Source: Himantopus leucocephalus (taxonomy: Eukaryota; Chordata; Aves; Charadriiformes; Recurvirostridae). From it: a DNA stretch of 64,000 nt. The translations under genes and the position numbers were made by a program. Under the pieces are notes generated by a model. The model was not told the DNA's origin. It made no database searches and worked only from the letters and a program-made list of their open reading frames with translations. Shown here in pieces: positions 23,001-35,009 of this stretch. The stretch lies in contig RSEF01000003.1 in the NCBI GenBank assembly GCA_003993805.1, positions 106,056,138 to 106,120,137 on the forward strand. The letters are read 5' to 3'. Positions within the stretch are counted from its first letter, which is position 1, and each line of letters opens with the position of its first letter.

Positions 23001-26000
23001 TTATTTATGTCCAGGCTCGAGATACTCCGTTGCTCCTGAGTCTCTTGAGCAGCTGAGGAATCCCCCTGGGCAGCCCGACCTTTCACTGACACTGGGGCTG
23101 CCCTCTGTCCCAAATAATCCCTTTTCTCAATGCCTTATTTTTCTTTTTTTTTTTTAGCGGCAGGGCTGGCCTTTTTCATCTGTTGCTTGCCGGAGGCAAC
23201 AGCCTGAAAGATTTCTTTCTTTCCCCTCAAAAACAAAGGCTTTTGGCTCAAATACTTGACCATTCCCCAGCAGCCCTTACGGCTGGGCGTTTGGTCACCC
23301 GTACCACAGCTGATAAATGTCGCATATGAGTAAAAATGACATTATAGTGCTACAGCGGTGCTGAGCCCGCCGAGGTCGCCGTTAATGAGGGCGAGGCTTG
23401 GATGTACTGATGGGGGCTGGATGACTCCATACCCTACTGGCCTGGGCTTACTATATCATTCTTATTTGCTTTTTCAAGAATATTTTCGCTTTTCGTCTCA
23501 TTCCTTTTAGCATTGCCATCTCTGCGTCCTTCTGTGGGAAAGGAGGCAGAGGCAGCCTCGGAGCTGCGGCTGCTAAATCCGTGCCTCCCTCACGCAACGG
23601 CAGTTTCCCCCCATGCCTCTGCTGTGCGACTGGGACGTGCCTGCTGGAAACGGCCGACACCGGTCCCCTTGGCCACGGTGACCTGCCCCGGGACCGGGGA
23701 TACGCCGTAGCGTCAGCTGCCGCCCCAGTGCTTCTTCAGCCTGCGGGGTTTCAGAGGGTGGCCCTGCCTGGCAGTGAGGTGGAAGCATCTCCATGGCTTT
23801 GGGAGGAGAGGGGTTTCTACCTCTACGCCGTCACCTGTTTTCCTGACGCTTAAAGGCGTTTGATGTTTTGGAGCTGCATCTCCCCAGCCAAAAAAAAAAA
23901 AGAAAAAGGTCTTTAAAAGTAGCCACCATTCAACCATTGAAGGGGGGAACTGGCAGACGGAGCACGGTTGCTGGAGCTTTGTTTCCTTTGGAAACCAGGC
24001 TAAAAATATCCCATTCCCGGCTGACAGCTCCGTCACAAGCAGCAGCGCGCAGCGGGAATGCGGGGCATCTCCTCCGCAGCCTGTCCTTTGGCTAATCCGT
24101 GCAACGGCGCGCACCAGATTGCAGCTGAAGATGCGCTGATCTTTCAAAGATTGCTCAAGCCAAGGCCGTGCTCTGATACTCGGCTCCCGATTTTTGCGCC
24201 AAGGAAGCCCAGGTGATGCCACCGTTGGTGGCGGTGCCGTTCTGGCAGCTTTGGGGGCTGCTGTAAGATACGGGTGGTGCCCACAGAGCTCCACTTCTGA
24301 GCTCCCTTTTCGCCAGGTAACGCCCGAGGCTTCAAATTATGATCACCTTGCTGAGCCTGTCCATTTGCGTCTCTTCCACGACAAAGGTATGAACTCATTT
24401 TTAAAAGCTGAGATACGTGGGCATGCTTCTCGGCTAGCTGCCTGCAGGTGTGCAGCCTAGGACATGTTTCAACGCTGCTGCAGACAATCAGCAGTTTTAA
24501 AGAAAAATTAACTTATCAGGCCAGTTCTTGTCAAATCCTCTCACCTGGTGGATGAAATCTGTTTACTTCATTGCTTTAAAAAAAAAAAAGAGATGTGCGC
24601 TTCTTCCAGGTACTGGAAGGGCTTTGTCGTAGGGAAGGTCTGAGAACCAGGTGCCCAGCATCCAGGCCAGGGGCTTCATCACCGCGTTCAGCTGGGGACT
24701 CTCTGTGGAGGAGAGGAAAGAAAGGAAGGAAGGGAGAAAACTCAGGGATCTGTGCTCTTCAGTTTGCTGTGAGCTGCTTGCAGTTGGGCGGGTGTGGACA
24801 AGAGGCACCTCAGAAATGGTTTTTTGGGGCTACGTCAGCTGCAGACTACAAAGGGAGATAGGGAACTAAGAGTGGGTCTAGTTTCACGTGTGCTCTTGGT
24901 CTCGCACTAGACGCATGAGACGAGCTTCCAAAAGACCCATATCTGACTCCTGCCTCTGGTACTGTTTTAAGAAGAAAAAGCTCATGCCTGCTGGGGAGGA
25001 GCAATCCAAAACCCGAAGGTAAGGAACTAAACTCCAAATCGCAGTCAGAGGTCTAATATTGTGGGCTGGCTTTTTTCAACCGTTCCCATGGGCTTTGCAG
25101 ACTTAGGACATGAGACATCATCTCAGGGGAACGAGAAAGTCGGGTTGTACGTAGTGCATAAATCTGGTGGCCTTCACAGGTTCAAAAGTTTGGCTGTGAT
25201 TTTTTCGTAACGTCTCCCGATAGCTGGCGTGGACGCAGCGCCAGACGTGAAGATGTTATTGCTGCTCCTTCCTTCCACAGCCTCTCCTCTGCCCCAGTGC
25301 CAGCAGGGAGGGAGCGATGGATGGAAGAGGCAACGCTGAGTTGGCTGAATGGTTTTCTGAATAAAGGATCTATTTTGCAGGAGCGCTGGACGCAGTAGTA
25401 GCTCCCCAAACAAGCTGCTAGCCTGGTACAAAGCATGGCATCACCAAAACGTTACCGTACCTACAAGCGTTGAGGACTGTTACATTCATCAGCCCAACAG
25501 CTTCAAGTTCAGTAGCTCACTGAGGCTTTCCCAGCAACACACAACGGGACACGTGGGTCTCCTTAGCAGGCCCCCCCTTGATGAACATGCTTCAAGCCAT
25601 AAAGAAACGCAAGAGTTCCTGGTTGCGCGTGCACGGAGTGGAATCAGAGCCAGCTTAAAGATAGGTGGGGCCTTCACCCCAAAACGGGGTGAAAAGGGCT
25701 GGTCATCCCAAGAAGGTGGGAATAAGGCAACTCTGTCCAGGTTGGGGGTGGAGGCTGGGCTGGCACCCGGGGTGCAGGCGGGTTGAAGCCCCGCCGGAGC
25801 AGCGGGCTGTTCTCTGGTGTCACTTCATTTAGAGAAACAACCAGGCTGCGCCTGGCAGAGTGACAAGGCTCCTTCTTTAATGACTCATTTCAGGAGAACA
25901 GCTTTGGTAAGCAACATTTTTGCACTNAATAAAAAAAAAAAAAAAAAAGGAAGGAAAAGAATCCATTGAGCCCGACTGAGAAGGGGGGCCACATGGCTGC

Positions 26001-27283
26001 GGGCTCAGCCTTATGCTGCAAGCCGGGAGACGGACACGCTGCCGCCCGTGTGCCACGGGGAAGACCGACACGCGCGCAGAGATGGAAGTGCCTGCAGCAA
26101 AAGCCGGGTTGGCTGCGTAACGCGTTGTTCAAAGCGGCGGCTGGGATTTCAAAGCGGCTGGAAGGATGTCCTGCTCCCACTCACCTGCTGCGTGACTCAT
26201 CCCGGTGATCTCATTCTGTAAAACCGGGAGGGCTGCTGCCAGCCCGGCGGGGCTGAAAGGCAGGGATGCAGCTGCACAGGGGGGATGCCGACCTAAAAAA
26301 GTGATGCTGTGAGGGAAAACGTGCAGTACGAGTCTCACAGCATTCGGTTGTGACCATCGGACTGGGCTGGGAGGGAGCCCGCGTTTGGGGTACCAAGGTG
26401 GAGAAGTAGAAACCTCCCCCGTTTCCAACCTTCCCTTTCAGGGGTGGCAAGCTCGGCAGCCGGTGTGCCTGTGAAGCGCTGGCAATCGCGTTTCCTTATC
26501 CTGAAGTGCTCTGATTGAAGCCACAAGAGCTCCGGAGCAAGACCTCGTGGGCTTTTAGCCTCTCTGCAGCAGCATGAAGTGCACGCGCTGCGTGTCGTTG
26601 CCTGTGCTTACCTTCCGCCTCTACGGGGAACATCCCCAGCATCACCACCTCATTGTCTGGTGCTGTAAAAAGCATCCGTGTAGTGATCGCCGATATGGAA
26701 AGGATGAACAGCTGCCACGGAAAGCCCTGGCACTCCAGTTTGTTTTCAAAGGCAGACCATTTTCTTTCCACTTCCACCTTGAAAGCAAAGAATTTTGAGA
26801 CCCAAGAGAGTACCGCCAGCCTACCCGCTGCGTTTTTGCTTTTTTCTTGCTCCCTCCCGTACATTGCTTTTCTTTCTGAGCTTTCTCTGAGCGGCTTAGG
26901 AGTTGAAGACTCGGAAAGGGTAGCTGAGGCTGCAGCCTGGGCTGCTGCTGCCCTCTCCTGGGTCCGAGGCAGTCAAAAAGCCAAGAGCTGATTTTTATTT
27001 TTTTTGTTTTGTTTTGTTTTAAAGGAGATTCCTGTAAGCCCGGGTGCAGGTCACGCTCAAGCGCGTCCTCTTGCAACCTTGCCGGGGAAAGCGTTGGGGC
27101 GGCAGGAGGAGACCGTCTCTCTGAGGGTGCCGTGCCCAGGGATGCTGCCCGGGCTTGGTACCGGGGTTGGGCTGGCTGTGCCATTTGAAGACCTTCTTTC
27201 ACCAGATCCCCTCACGACTCCTAGCAAAATCCGTGGCAGGAAGATGGATGGGCAGCTTGGCCACCCCTTAGAGCAGCTTTCCA
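20001..27283. other. GC-rich non-coding stretch with homopolymer runs
   Basis: No gene recognised. It contains poly-A/T runs (about 20,909-20,923; 22,750; 23,890; 24,580) and a lone N at 25927 next to an A18-type run (25,931-25,948). Open frames up to ~190 codons occur on both strands (for example 26642-27202 minus and 23713-24294 minus), overlap one another and show no domain. Confidence 0.5.
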
Positions 27284-27612
27284 GTATCTGAAGGGGGCCT
27301 ACAAGAAAGCTGGAGAGGGGCTTTTTACAAGAGCATGGAGTGATAGGATGAGGGGGAACGGCTTCAAACTGGAAGAAGGGAGATTTAGATGAGATAGTAG
27401 GAAGAAATTCTTGACTGTGAGGGTGGTGAGCCCCTGGCGCAGGTTGCCTCGAGAAGCTGTGGCTGCCCCATCCCTGGAGGTGTTCAAGGCCAGGTTGGAC
27501 GGGACTTGGAGCAACCTGGGCTGGTGGGAGGTGTCCCTGCCCAGGGCAAGGGGATGGAACGAGATGATCTTTAAGGTCCTTTCCAACCCAAACCGTTCTA
27601 TGATTCTATGAC
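27284..27612 (+). mobile_element. CR1 LINE, 3' end copy
   Basis: Starts with GAAGGGGGCCTACAAGAAAG and includes GGGGAACGGCTTCAAACTGG, CCATCCCTGGAGGTGTTCAA and GATGATCTTTAAGGTCC; it ends in TTCTATGATTCTATGA. This is the same subfamily as the copy at 42.9 kb, judging by shared wording such as 'gcttcaaactggaag' and the TGGGAGGTGTCCCTGCCC block. It is 5'-truncated. Confidence 0.96.
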
Positions 27613-30075
27613 TTGTACGCCAGACAAGTCCCCGGCTCCCTCACCCAGTCCCTCACCCTGATTTCATTGCCAGCTGAAACAAAACCTCCCACTTGAACCT
27701 TTAGCTCTGCCTTGCCCACGCTGTGGGTCTCCCCCACCCAGGACCCCGTGCTGGCCGGAGGACTGTGCACCCAGCCGGGTGAGCATCCAGCCCTCCGATG
27801 CAGGAGGGACCTCAGCCCGGCTTGCTCCTGCTGCAGCGAGGCGGGGGCATCCCCATCCTCCCCTCCTGAGCCTCTGGGAAGCTTCTTGTTGCCGCCTCTC
27901 CAAAAAGGGGCCGAGGAATGACGGAGCCTCCCCCGTGGCACCGAAAGCATTTAATGCAGCAGTTGGCTAATGCTTTCAAAAGCCACTTAGTGGCTTATTA
28001 CGGTATTATTGCCTTGTGAGTGGCTGGAAACTCAGCGCTGGAGGACTCAGACACTGCGAGGGATTTGTGCAGCCCCCGCTTTCTTTTCAATGGGAGCACA
28101 GGAGAAGGTGGTTCCAGCGGTGTCCCTCTACCTACGGCCTGCCCAGGAGTGGGAGACTTGGACTCGGTGATCCATCTCCCGTGAACGTCAGCCCATCCGT
28201 AGCCTAAAGCAGAATAAAACCCCCGGAAAAAGGCTGGAGCCGAAGTCCTCCCTGCAACGCGAGTGCTCCAGCCTGTAGGTATAAACGCAATCACATTCTG
28301 CACGCCAAAGCTCTTTCCAGCTGGGCTACCACCTTGTGCTACAGGGCCACAGAACACCGTGGTGGCCGGGAGCAGAAGGGTGGATACCCACGAGGTGGTG
28401 CCAGACCGATGCGAAGGGAGCCGAGCGCCCTGCGCACCCCTGGGTGATAGCACAGCGCCTGCTGGGTGGATGATCCTCACCTTTTTTAATTACTCTCCAG
28501 CCCAAAATTTTCTTTTTTTTCCTTTTTTTTTTTTCTTTTTTTTTTCTTTTTTTTCTGGAGCTCACCCATATAGAAGTTGGCTTCACACATGCAGCCAACT
28601 CACATCGCTCCAGGCGTTTAAAAGCCAAATGAACCTACTGCTTGAAAAAAATCAAGCGTTTGAAGAGCTCGGAAAGAGTGTGGTTGCTGCGACGTGACCT
28701 CCCTCCCTGGCCAGGGCAGCCACGTGCGCAAGCTGCAAAGTCCAGGCGTGAGGCCACCATGAAGGGCAAAGGGCCGTTGGCCGGGTGGTGGCTGTGTCTC
28801 GCTGCTCGTGCGGAGCCGCCGCTGACCACGCGGCACCTCTGGTCCGGGCAGCCACGCCGGGCTCGCCGGTCCTGCCGGCTGCCGTAAGAACAAGCCGTGC
28901 GGGCAGGAATACTTCCCACAAGTGCTCTTCCAGTCAGGGATGGAAAACTCCATCATGGGCTATTAAATACGAAGTCCCTGAGTCACAAATCCTGCCCCAG
29001 ACGGAAGTGCTAGACTATTTATACCCTTCTGTATAAGAGCCGCTGCAGACTTTTGGCTATCATCTCCAGTGCTTTTTGAACGTTTTCCAGTCCAGCTCTA
29101 TCCTTCTGAGACGGGGAGAGCAGAAATGCACTCGGTGAATTATGGATGTGCAGAGAGCCGTAATGGTCTTCTCCCTTTTACAGGCTCCTCTTTGCTGAAT
29201 AATTTTTAACACCCGCCTCTCATTTGAACGGCTTTCGGACTGATCTGGTAAAGCTGAGCTCTTATTCCAGGCAGGGAATAGCTTGGTGCACCTTCTAAGA
29301 GTGTAAAGAGAAGAAAATAGGATAAAAAAACCCACATATATCCCTGTTGAATACCGGTTGCCGTTTTATTATCTGCTCCCACCGTATCACAAATTGTTGT
29401 TCGCCCCGAATGACCGATGGGCTGCTTACCCCACGCCCTGAGTGGGAGGTGGAAGCTGTGAAGCGGAGGGTTGGAGAGGCCGACACCAGCACCAGGGTTT
29501 TTGCCCAGCTTGGATGGCTGAATCCTCCCCAAAACGCTGCTTTGTCCTTCCCATCCTCTCTGCTCACTCCTCTTCATCCTCCCCAGCAGCCGAGGCGGTT
29601 GGGGGGAGCGGGAGGAAGGCAGGAGGTGTGTGAGGAGGGGACCGAGGGAGCTGGTCCTGGGGATGAAGCAGTGGTGGCCCCGGCCGTTCCTGGTCCTGGA
29701 GGGAAGCGGTGGTGGCCGCAGCGGTGCTCCCTGGCCTGGCTCCCCATCCCGCTGCATCCGTCCTCCCCCAAGGAGGGCTCGGCCCTCTGTCCTGGAGTGG
29801 CGGTTGATGGGGCAGGAGGTGATGCAGGGAGCAGGGAAGCTTTTCCACCTCCTTCCCCTCCATCTCCCCCACTGCTGGCAAATGCTAACCCAGGCTCCGA
29901 GCTGCCTGGGAATGCTTGTCCGCTTCCCCGGGGGCTGCCGGCAGGACGTTGAGGAGCTGTGGTGTGTCCCTTGCCCTCAGGAAGGGATAAGTGGGACCAC
30001 GCACCCAAGGCAGCTCCATCCCCTCTGCAGCAGGGGGAGGTGTGACGTGCCACGGGATCAACCGAGGAGCAAATT
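27613..30075. other. GC-rich non-coding stretch
   Basis: No gene recognised. A pyrimidine tract of T-runs broken by single Cs spans about 28,506-28,557. Antisense-overlapping frames at 28.6-28.9 kb and 29.2-30.1 kb lack domains. Confidence 0.5.
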
Positions 30076-30542
30076 AGAATCATAGGATCGTCGAGGTCGG
30101 AAGGGACCTTTAAGATCGTCAAGTCCAACCATCAGCCTAACGCTGCCCAAACCACCACTAACCCACGTCCCTCAGCACCACCTCTGCCCGTCTTTTAAAT
30201 ACCTCCAGGGATGGTGACTCCACCACTGCCCTGGGCAGCCTGGTCCAATGCTTGACAACCCTTTTGGTGAAGAAATTTTTCCTAATATCCATCCGAAACC
30301 TCCCCTGGTGCAACTTGAGGCTGTTTCCTCTTGTCCTATCACCTGTTCCCTAGGAGAAGAGACCAACTCCCCCCACACACTCCAACCTCCTTTCAGGGAG
30401 CTGTAGGGAGCGAGAAGGTCTCCCCTCAGCCTCCTTTTCTCCAGGCTGAACACCCCCAGTTCCCTCAGCCGCTCCTCATCAGACTTGTGCTCCAGACCCC
30501 TCACCAGCTCCGTCGCCCTTCTCTGGACACGCTCCAGAGAAG
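30076..30542 (-). mobile_element. CR1 LINE, long 3' end copy
   Basis: On the plus strand the copy opens with AGAATCATAGGATCGTCGAG (the reversed 3' tail) and runs through AGCACCACCTCTGCCCGTC, CTGCCCTGGGCAGCCTGGTC, AACCTCCCCTGGTGCAAC and CTTCTCTGGACACGCTCCAG. It is about 465 bp long and relatively intact. Its 3' end faces the PIGR side. Confidence 0.97.
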
Positions 30543-31551
30543 TTCTAGAAGAAATTCTTAATGCCCTGACTACTTAAAAGCCAGTGTGGTATCAAATCCT
30601 CCTGGGTCTGACCCCTTTTGTCCTGCACTGACAAGCTGGAATAGAGAAACGCCTCTTTTTCTATCCTCGCCCTTTGGCAAGAGCAGCGCACGGGATGCTC
30701 CGGGAGCCCCCCCACCCCACCCCGGCCCTGCCCATAGGATTTGCAGGGTTGGTTGGGTTGCGGCACGACCAGCTGCTCGATGAAGGCTTTGAAAAGCTTT
30801 GCCTGATCTGCTCATCCTTGCCGTCCATAACCGGTCCCCACACGCTCACGGTGCCACCGGGTTGAGGGCTCGCCATCCCGGGCCATCTGCCTGCCGGCAG
30901 CGCTGCCGGTGGCCTCGTTTTCCCCTCGCTCCGTCCTGAGCCCCAGGACTCAGCCTGCTGCCATCTCCATCGAGGGTGGGGAGTTACTGGGCACTGTCAT
31001 CTGGAGCTCCGATTGCCGGCAATGTTTTCCGCATCCCCTCTCGTTTAACTTGATTTTTGCGGTCTTTGTGCAGAGGACAAAGCTTTGCAGAAAATAAAAA
31101 TGGGATGGGGTTGGGAGACCGGCATGAGCTACAGGTGTGTGCCCAGNGGGGGGGGGGGGGGGGGGATCCACCACACCAAGAGCCCCGTGTGGGTGCAAAG
31201 TCCCTGTGACTCCTTCCCGCCTGAACATCTCCCTGCAGGTTTGCCCACAGAGGAGAGCCAGGTAGAGCATCCGTTAGAAGCTTGCTTGCCAAAACACCAA
31301 GGCTTGGAGCTCGCTCGGGAGCTGGAGGAGATGCCATCAGGGCCTGAGCAGCTGATTTAACTCCTGGAAGGTTTCACGCAGGGTGGATTGGTTTTGTTAG
31401 GTGTTTGGGACACTGCTTTGCCATGCCCGGGCTAGGAGACAGCCACCCTTCTCCACTCAGCCTAATACTTCAGGCACGATGAGAGAAGAGCAGCTTAAGG
31501 ACCTATTAGCAACGTGGCTGGCGGCCAGGGATGGGTTGAGGTGAGGGGCGG

Positions 31552-31755
31552 TATATAAAGAGCATCGCGGTACGTAAGGACCTTCCATCTCTCCACTGCC
31601 ACGTCTCGGGATGGAGTCGGGCTGGGCTGTGAAAACAACCTGCAAGAGAAGAGCTGTTGATGCCTCCAGCAGCATCGCCCCATCACCCTGCGCCGGGATG
31701 GGGCTGGAAGCTGGTGGCCACCCCAGCTCAGCCTGCTTTGACCAACTGAAGTAGA
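31552..31755 (+). promoter_or_regulatory. TATA-like site with small ORF downstream
   Basis: TATATAAAG at 31552-31560 sits in GC-rich DNA. About 50 bp downstream an ATG (31612) opens 47 codons, ending at TAG (31753-31755). The start context CGGGATGG is acceptable. The peptide starts MESGWAVKTTCKRRAVDASS and matches nothing I know. TATA strings occur by chance, so this is low confidence. Confidence 0.2.
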
Positions 31756-32064
31756 GGCCAACACGACTGACTGAGCGTTTCTCCAGCCTGTCAGCAGAAA
31801 CACAGACCCTCCAACAGGGTCAAGTCCTCGTGGAGCAGCCCTTGCCCTCCACCCACCTCCTGCAGCCTTTTGCAGCCCCCGCTGCTCCACGGGGATTTTG
31901 CCCAGCCATGAAACGGGGCCGGTAGGTGGTGGTGGGACCACTGCCAGGAGCTCCCGGAGGGGTTTTCCAGCTTTAGTCCTCACCAGCTTTTGCCCTGCTT
32001 GATGGCAGAGGGCTTGGGTTTCCAGGGGAGAGGGAAGGGGACAGAGGCAGTTGGACCCACTAGC

Positions 32065-32104
32065 CGAGAAACCCTATAAAATATCGAGAAACCCTATAAA
32101 ATAT
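32065..32104 (+). repeat. Perfect 20-bp tandem duplication with TATAAAA
   Basis: CGAGAAACCCTATAAAATAT occurs twice, back to back (32065-32084 and 32085-32104), giving two TATAAAA strings 20 bp apart. No coding start with a recognised product follows. Confidence 0.9.
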
Positions 32105-32396
32105 CAAGTTGCACCTCCCCGGGGAGAAGCTGCCCCCGTTTCAAGTGGATCCTCTCGACGTGGCTTTATGAAATCCACGGCAGCATCCAGACTTGGGAAG
32201 CAACAGTCCCAGGGCTGGGGCAAGGGGAACCAGGGAGAGGTCCCAGCTCCCATGGAGGACACGTAGCTCCCACGTGCCCCGTGCCGTACCCTGGACCATT
32301 TCTGCCCCCACCAGCAACCATCCACATCTCAGTCCGGGCAACGTCGCGGGGAAAGCAGGGGCCCAGGCAGGCGGGGAGGAACAGAAAGCAAGATCC

Positions 32397-32402
32397 TTTA
32401 TT
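32397..32402 (-). terminator. Candidate poly(A) signal, minus strand
   Basis: TTTATT on the plus strand is AATAAA on the minus strand, in the context TGTACAATAAAGGATC. The sequence upstream on the minus strand (32403-32637) is unique-looking and could be a 3'UTR whose gene lies in or beyond the adjacent N gap. No coding exon is visible, so this is suggestive only. Confidence 0.3.
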
Positions 32403-32637
32403 GTACACAGTACAGAATGTAATGCAGCTTTGCAGGAGATACATAGCCCTGCTCGAGTAAAGATTATTTCAAATCAGTCCTCAGATTAACCCCTTCTGCA
32501 CTGCCACACCGAGCGCAGGGTTAAAACCCTGTCCCCACGGTGGGGTTCCCGCAACCAATCCCTCCCCACGGGTCCAGGCCAACTGCAGCCACGGCGGGGT
32601 GAGCCACCGAGTCTACCCGGAGTTAATCTTCATACTT

Positions 32638-33637
32638 NNNNNNNNNNNNNNNNNNNNNNNNNNNNNNNNNNNNNNNNNNNNNNNNNNNNNNNNNNNNNNN
32701 NNNNNNNNNNNNNNNNNNNNNNNNNNNNNNNNNNNNNNNNNNNNNNNNNNNNNNNNNNNNNNNNNNNNNNNNNNNNNNNNNNNNNNNNNNNNNNNNNNNN
32801 NNNNNNNNNNNNNNNNNNNNNNNNNNNNNNNNNNNNNNNNNNNNNNNNNNNNNNNNNNNNNNNNNNNNNNNNNNNNNNNNNNNNNNNNNNNNNNNNNNNN
32901 NNNNNNNNNNNNNNNNNNNNNNNNNNNNNNNNNNNNNNNNNNNNNNNNNNNNNNNNNNNNNNNNNNNNNNNNNNNNNNNNNNNNNNNNNNNNNNNNNNNN
33001 NNNNNNNNNNNNNNNNNNNNNNNNNNNNNNNNNNNNNNNNNNNNNNNNNNNNNNNNNNNNNNNNNNNNNNNNNNNNNNNNNNNNNNNNNNNNNNNNNNNN
33101 NNNNNNNNNNNNNNNNNNNNNNNNNNNNNNNNNNNNNNNNNNNNNNNNNNNNNNNNNNNNNNNNNNNNNNNNNNNNNNNNNNNNNNNNNNNNNNNNNNNN
33201 NNNNNNNNNNNNNNNNNNNNNNNNNNNNNNNNNNNNNNNNNNNNNNNNNNNNNNNNNNNNNNNNNNNNNNNNNNNNNNNNNNNNNNNNNNNNNNNNNNNN
33301 NNNNNNNNNNNNNNNNNNNNNNNNNNNNNNNNNNNNNNNNNNNNNNNNNNNNNNNNNNNNNNNNNNNNNNNNNNNNNNNNNNNNNNNNNNNNNNNNNNNN
33401 NNNNNNNNNNNNNNNNNNNNNNNNNNNNNNNNNNNNNNNNNNNNNNNNNNNNNNNNNNNNNNNNNNNNNNNNNNNNNNNNNNNNNNNNNNNNNNNNNNNN
33501 NNNNNNNNNNNNNNNNNNNNNNNNNNNNNNNNNNNNNNNNNNNNNNNNNNNNNNNNNNNNNNNNNNNNNNNNNNNNNNNNNNNNNNNNNNNNNNNNNNNN
33601 NNNNNNNNNNNNNNNNNNNNNNNNNNNNNNNNNNNNN
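32638..33637. other. Assembly gap, 1,000 N
   Basis: An exact run of 1,000 Ns. The left flank is GC-rich unique sequence and the right flank is a CR1 fragment followed by AT-rich DNA. The base composition differs strongly across it. Confidence 0.99.
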
Positions 33638-33690
33638 CCTCAATGTCTTTCTTGTAGTGGGGGGCCCAGAACTGAACACATCATCAGGGT
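33638..33690 (-). mobile_element. CR1 LINE fragment abutting the gap
   Basis: CTTTCTTGTAGTGGGGGGCC followed by CAGAACTGAACACATCATC is the reverse complement of the CR1 segment that encodes 'FWAPHYKKD' near the end of the reverse transcriptase. Only ~50 bp are present; the rest is lost in the gap. Confidence 0.85.
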
Positions 33691-35009
33691 GATGGCTTCC
33701 AAGGTTTTCACTTACGTGTGCTTTAAAACTACTAAATTAGGGTACACCACAACATGGTAGAAGTCTCTAATTTCAGAATTTGGAGACATTAGGAAAGCAT
33801 TTGCCAACTAGACATGGTGGCTGATAGTGTAGTTTAAATCTTAATGCAGAAAGTTTAAGACAGAATATTTTCAACTCTGTGAGGTAATGAGTAAAAATGA
33901 ATTTATTAATATAATAAAGTTTATAGTCTTTGCATGGAACTTCTGTGGATACAAATTGTATAATAAGACATAATTTATAATGGCTCATGCAAACAGACTT
34001 AATATTTATTAAGTGTGACTGCAGCTTATTAATCCAAACTTGTTTTATCTTTGTTGAACTAACTTAAGTCTTTAATTTAAAAAAAAGACATTATAATGGT
34101 ATCTCACTTCTCAAGCAGCACTGCTGATCATAAGGAGATCAGTAATGTTTCCCAGGCTTTAGGATTTATTGAGCTTTTAAGAAAAATAATTTGTTTCGGT
34201 TTTTATCTGCCTGGAGAAAAACTTCTTTCTGCATGCAGCTGAGCAGTGGTCACAAAGTGGAACACACGGATTATTGCATTTTGGAGCAGGATGGACACTT
34301 GTTTTGAATCTAATCACACACTGGTAAAGGGTAAGTTAATTTGACCATCAATCTGCTCGCTTTTCTAAAAATTAAAACTACAGATAATAAAGAGAAGCAA
34401 TTTAATGCTCTATTTATCCATTATGCTGCAGCTTCATAAAGGGAAAGCCTGCGTCTTCAGCATGTTTAGTCCCTGTAGTCACTCTTTCATCTGTGAAGTG
34501 AAAATAAACAAACTATCATGAGAAAGGCAAAATGTTGGCTTGGTAGTTTAGTTCTTCTCTTACATTTCTGATATTAGCCACATCTGAAAGTATAGCAATT
34601 ATTAAAAGACTGCTGCCTTCTGAGACTAGAGTAAAATGCATTCATATTAAATATTAATTTCAGTATTTCCATGCACGCATATTTGAGAATGCACAGAAAT
34701 GTACACATGCTAAGAATAGAAAAAAGGCTTGTTCGTGAAGGTCGTACCATTTGCCTTCTGGGCAAAGTGAATGTCATATTTATAAATAAACATGGAGGAG
34801 CCAAGATACCAGTCCATTGGGGGAAAAGAAAAGCTAAAAACCATTTAAAAGAAATTCCTGTTTTCAAAATTTGCATGGGCTTTATGCAGAGAGTGTGCCT
34901 GAAAGAAAAGATAGTCCTGTGTGCAGGAAGGACCTGAATGAGTGATAAAAGCAGCACACCTAAGAAGTTACCAGCCCTGAAGCCCTCCAGGCCAACTCCA
35001 TCACGTATT
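33691..35009. other. AT-rich non-coding stretch
   Basis: No gene or repeat family recognised. The open frames here are short and without motifs. Confidence 0.5.

Larger units (their letters stand above)
30543..32637. other. GC-rich stretch with weak transcription-unit hints
   Basis: No recognisable protein-coding gene. The items listed separately (TATA-like site at 31552, duplicated 20-mer with TATAAAA at 32065, minus-strand AATAAA at 32397) are weak hints of transcription. A G18-type run follows a lone N at 31147. Confidence 0.45.
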
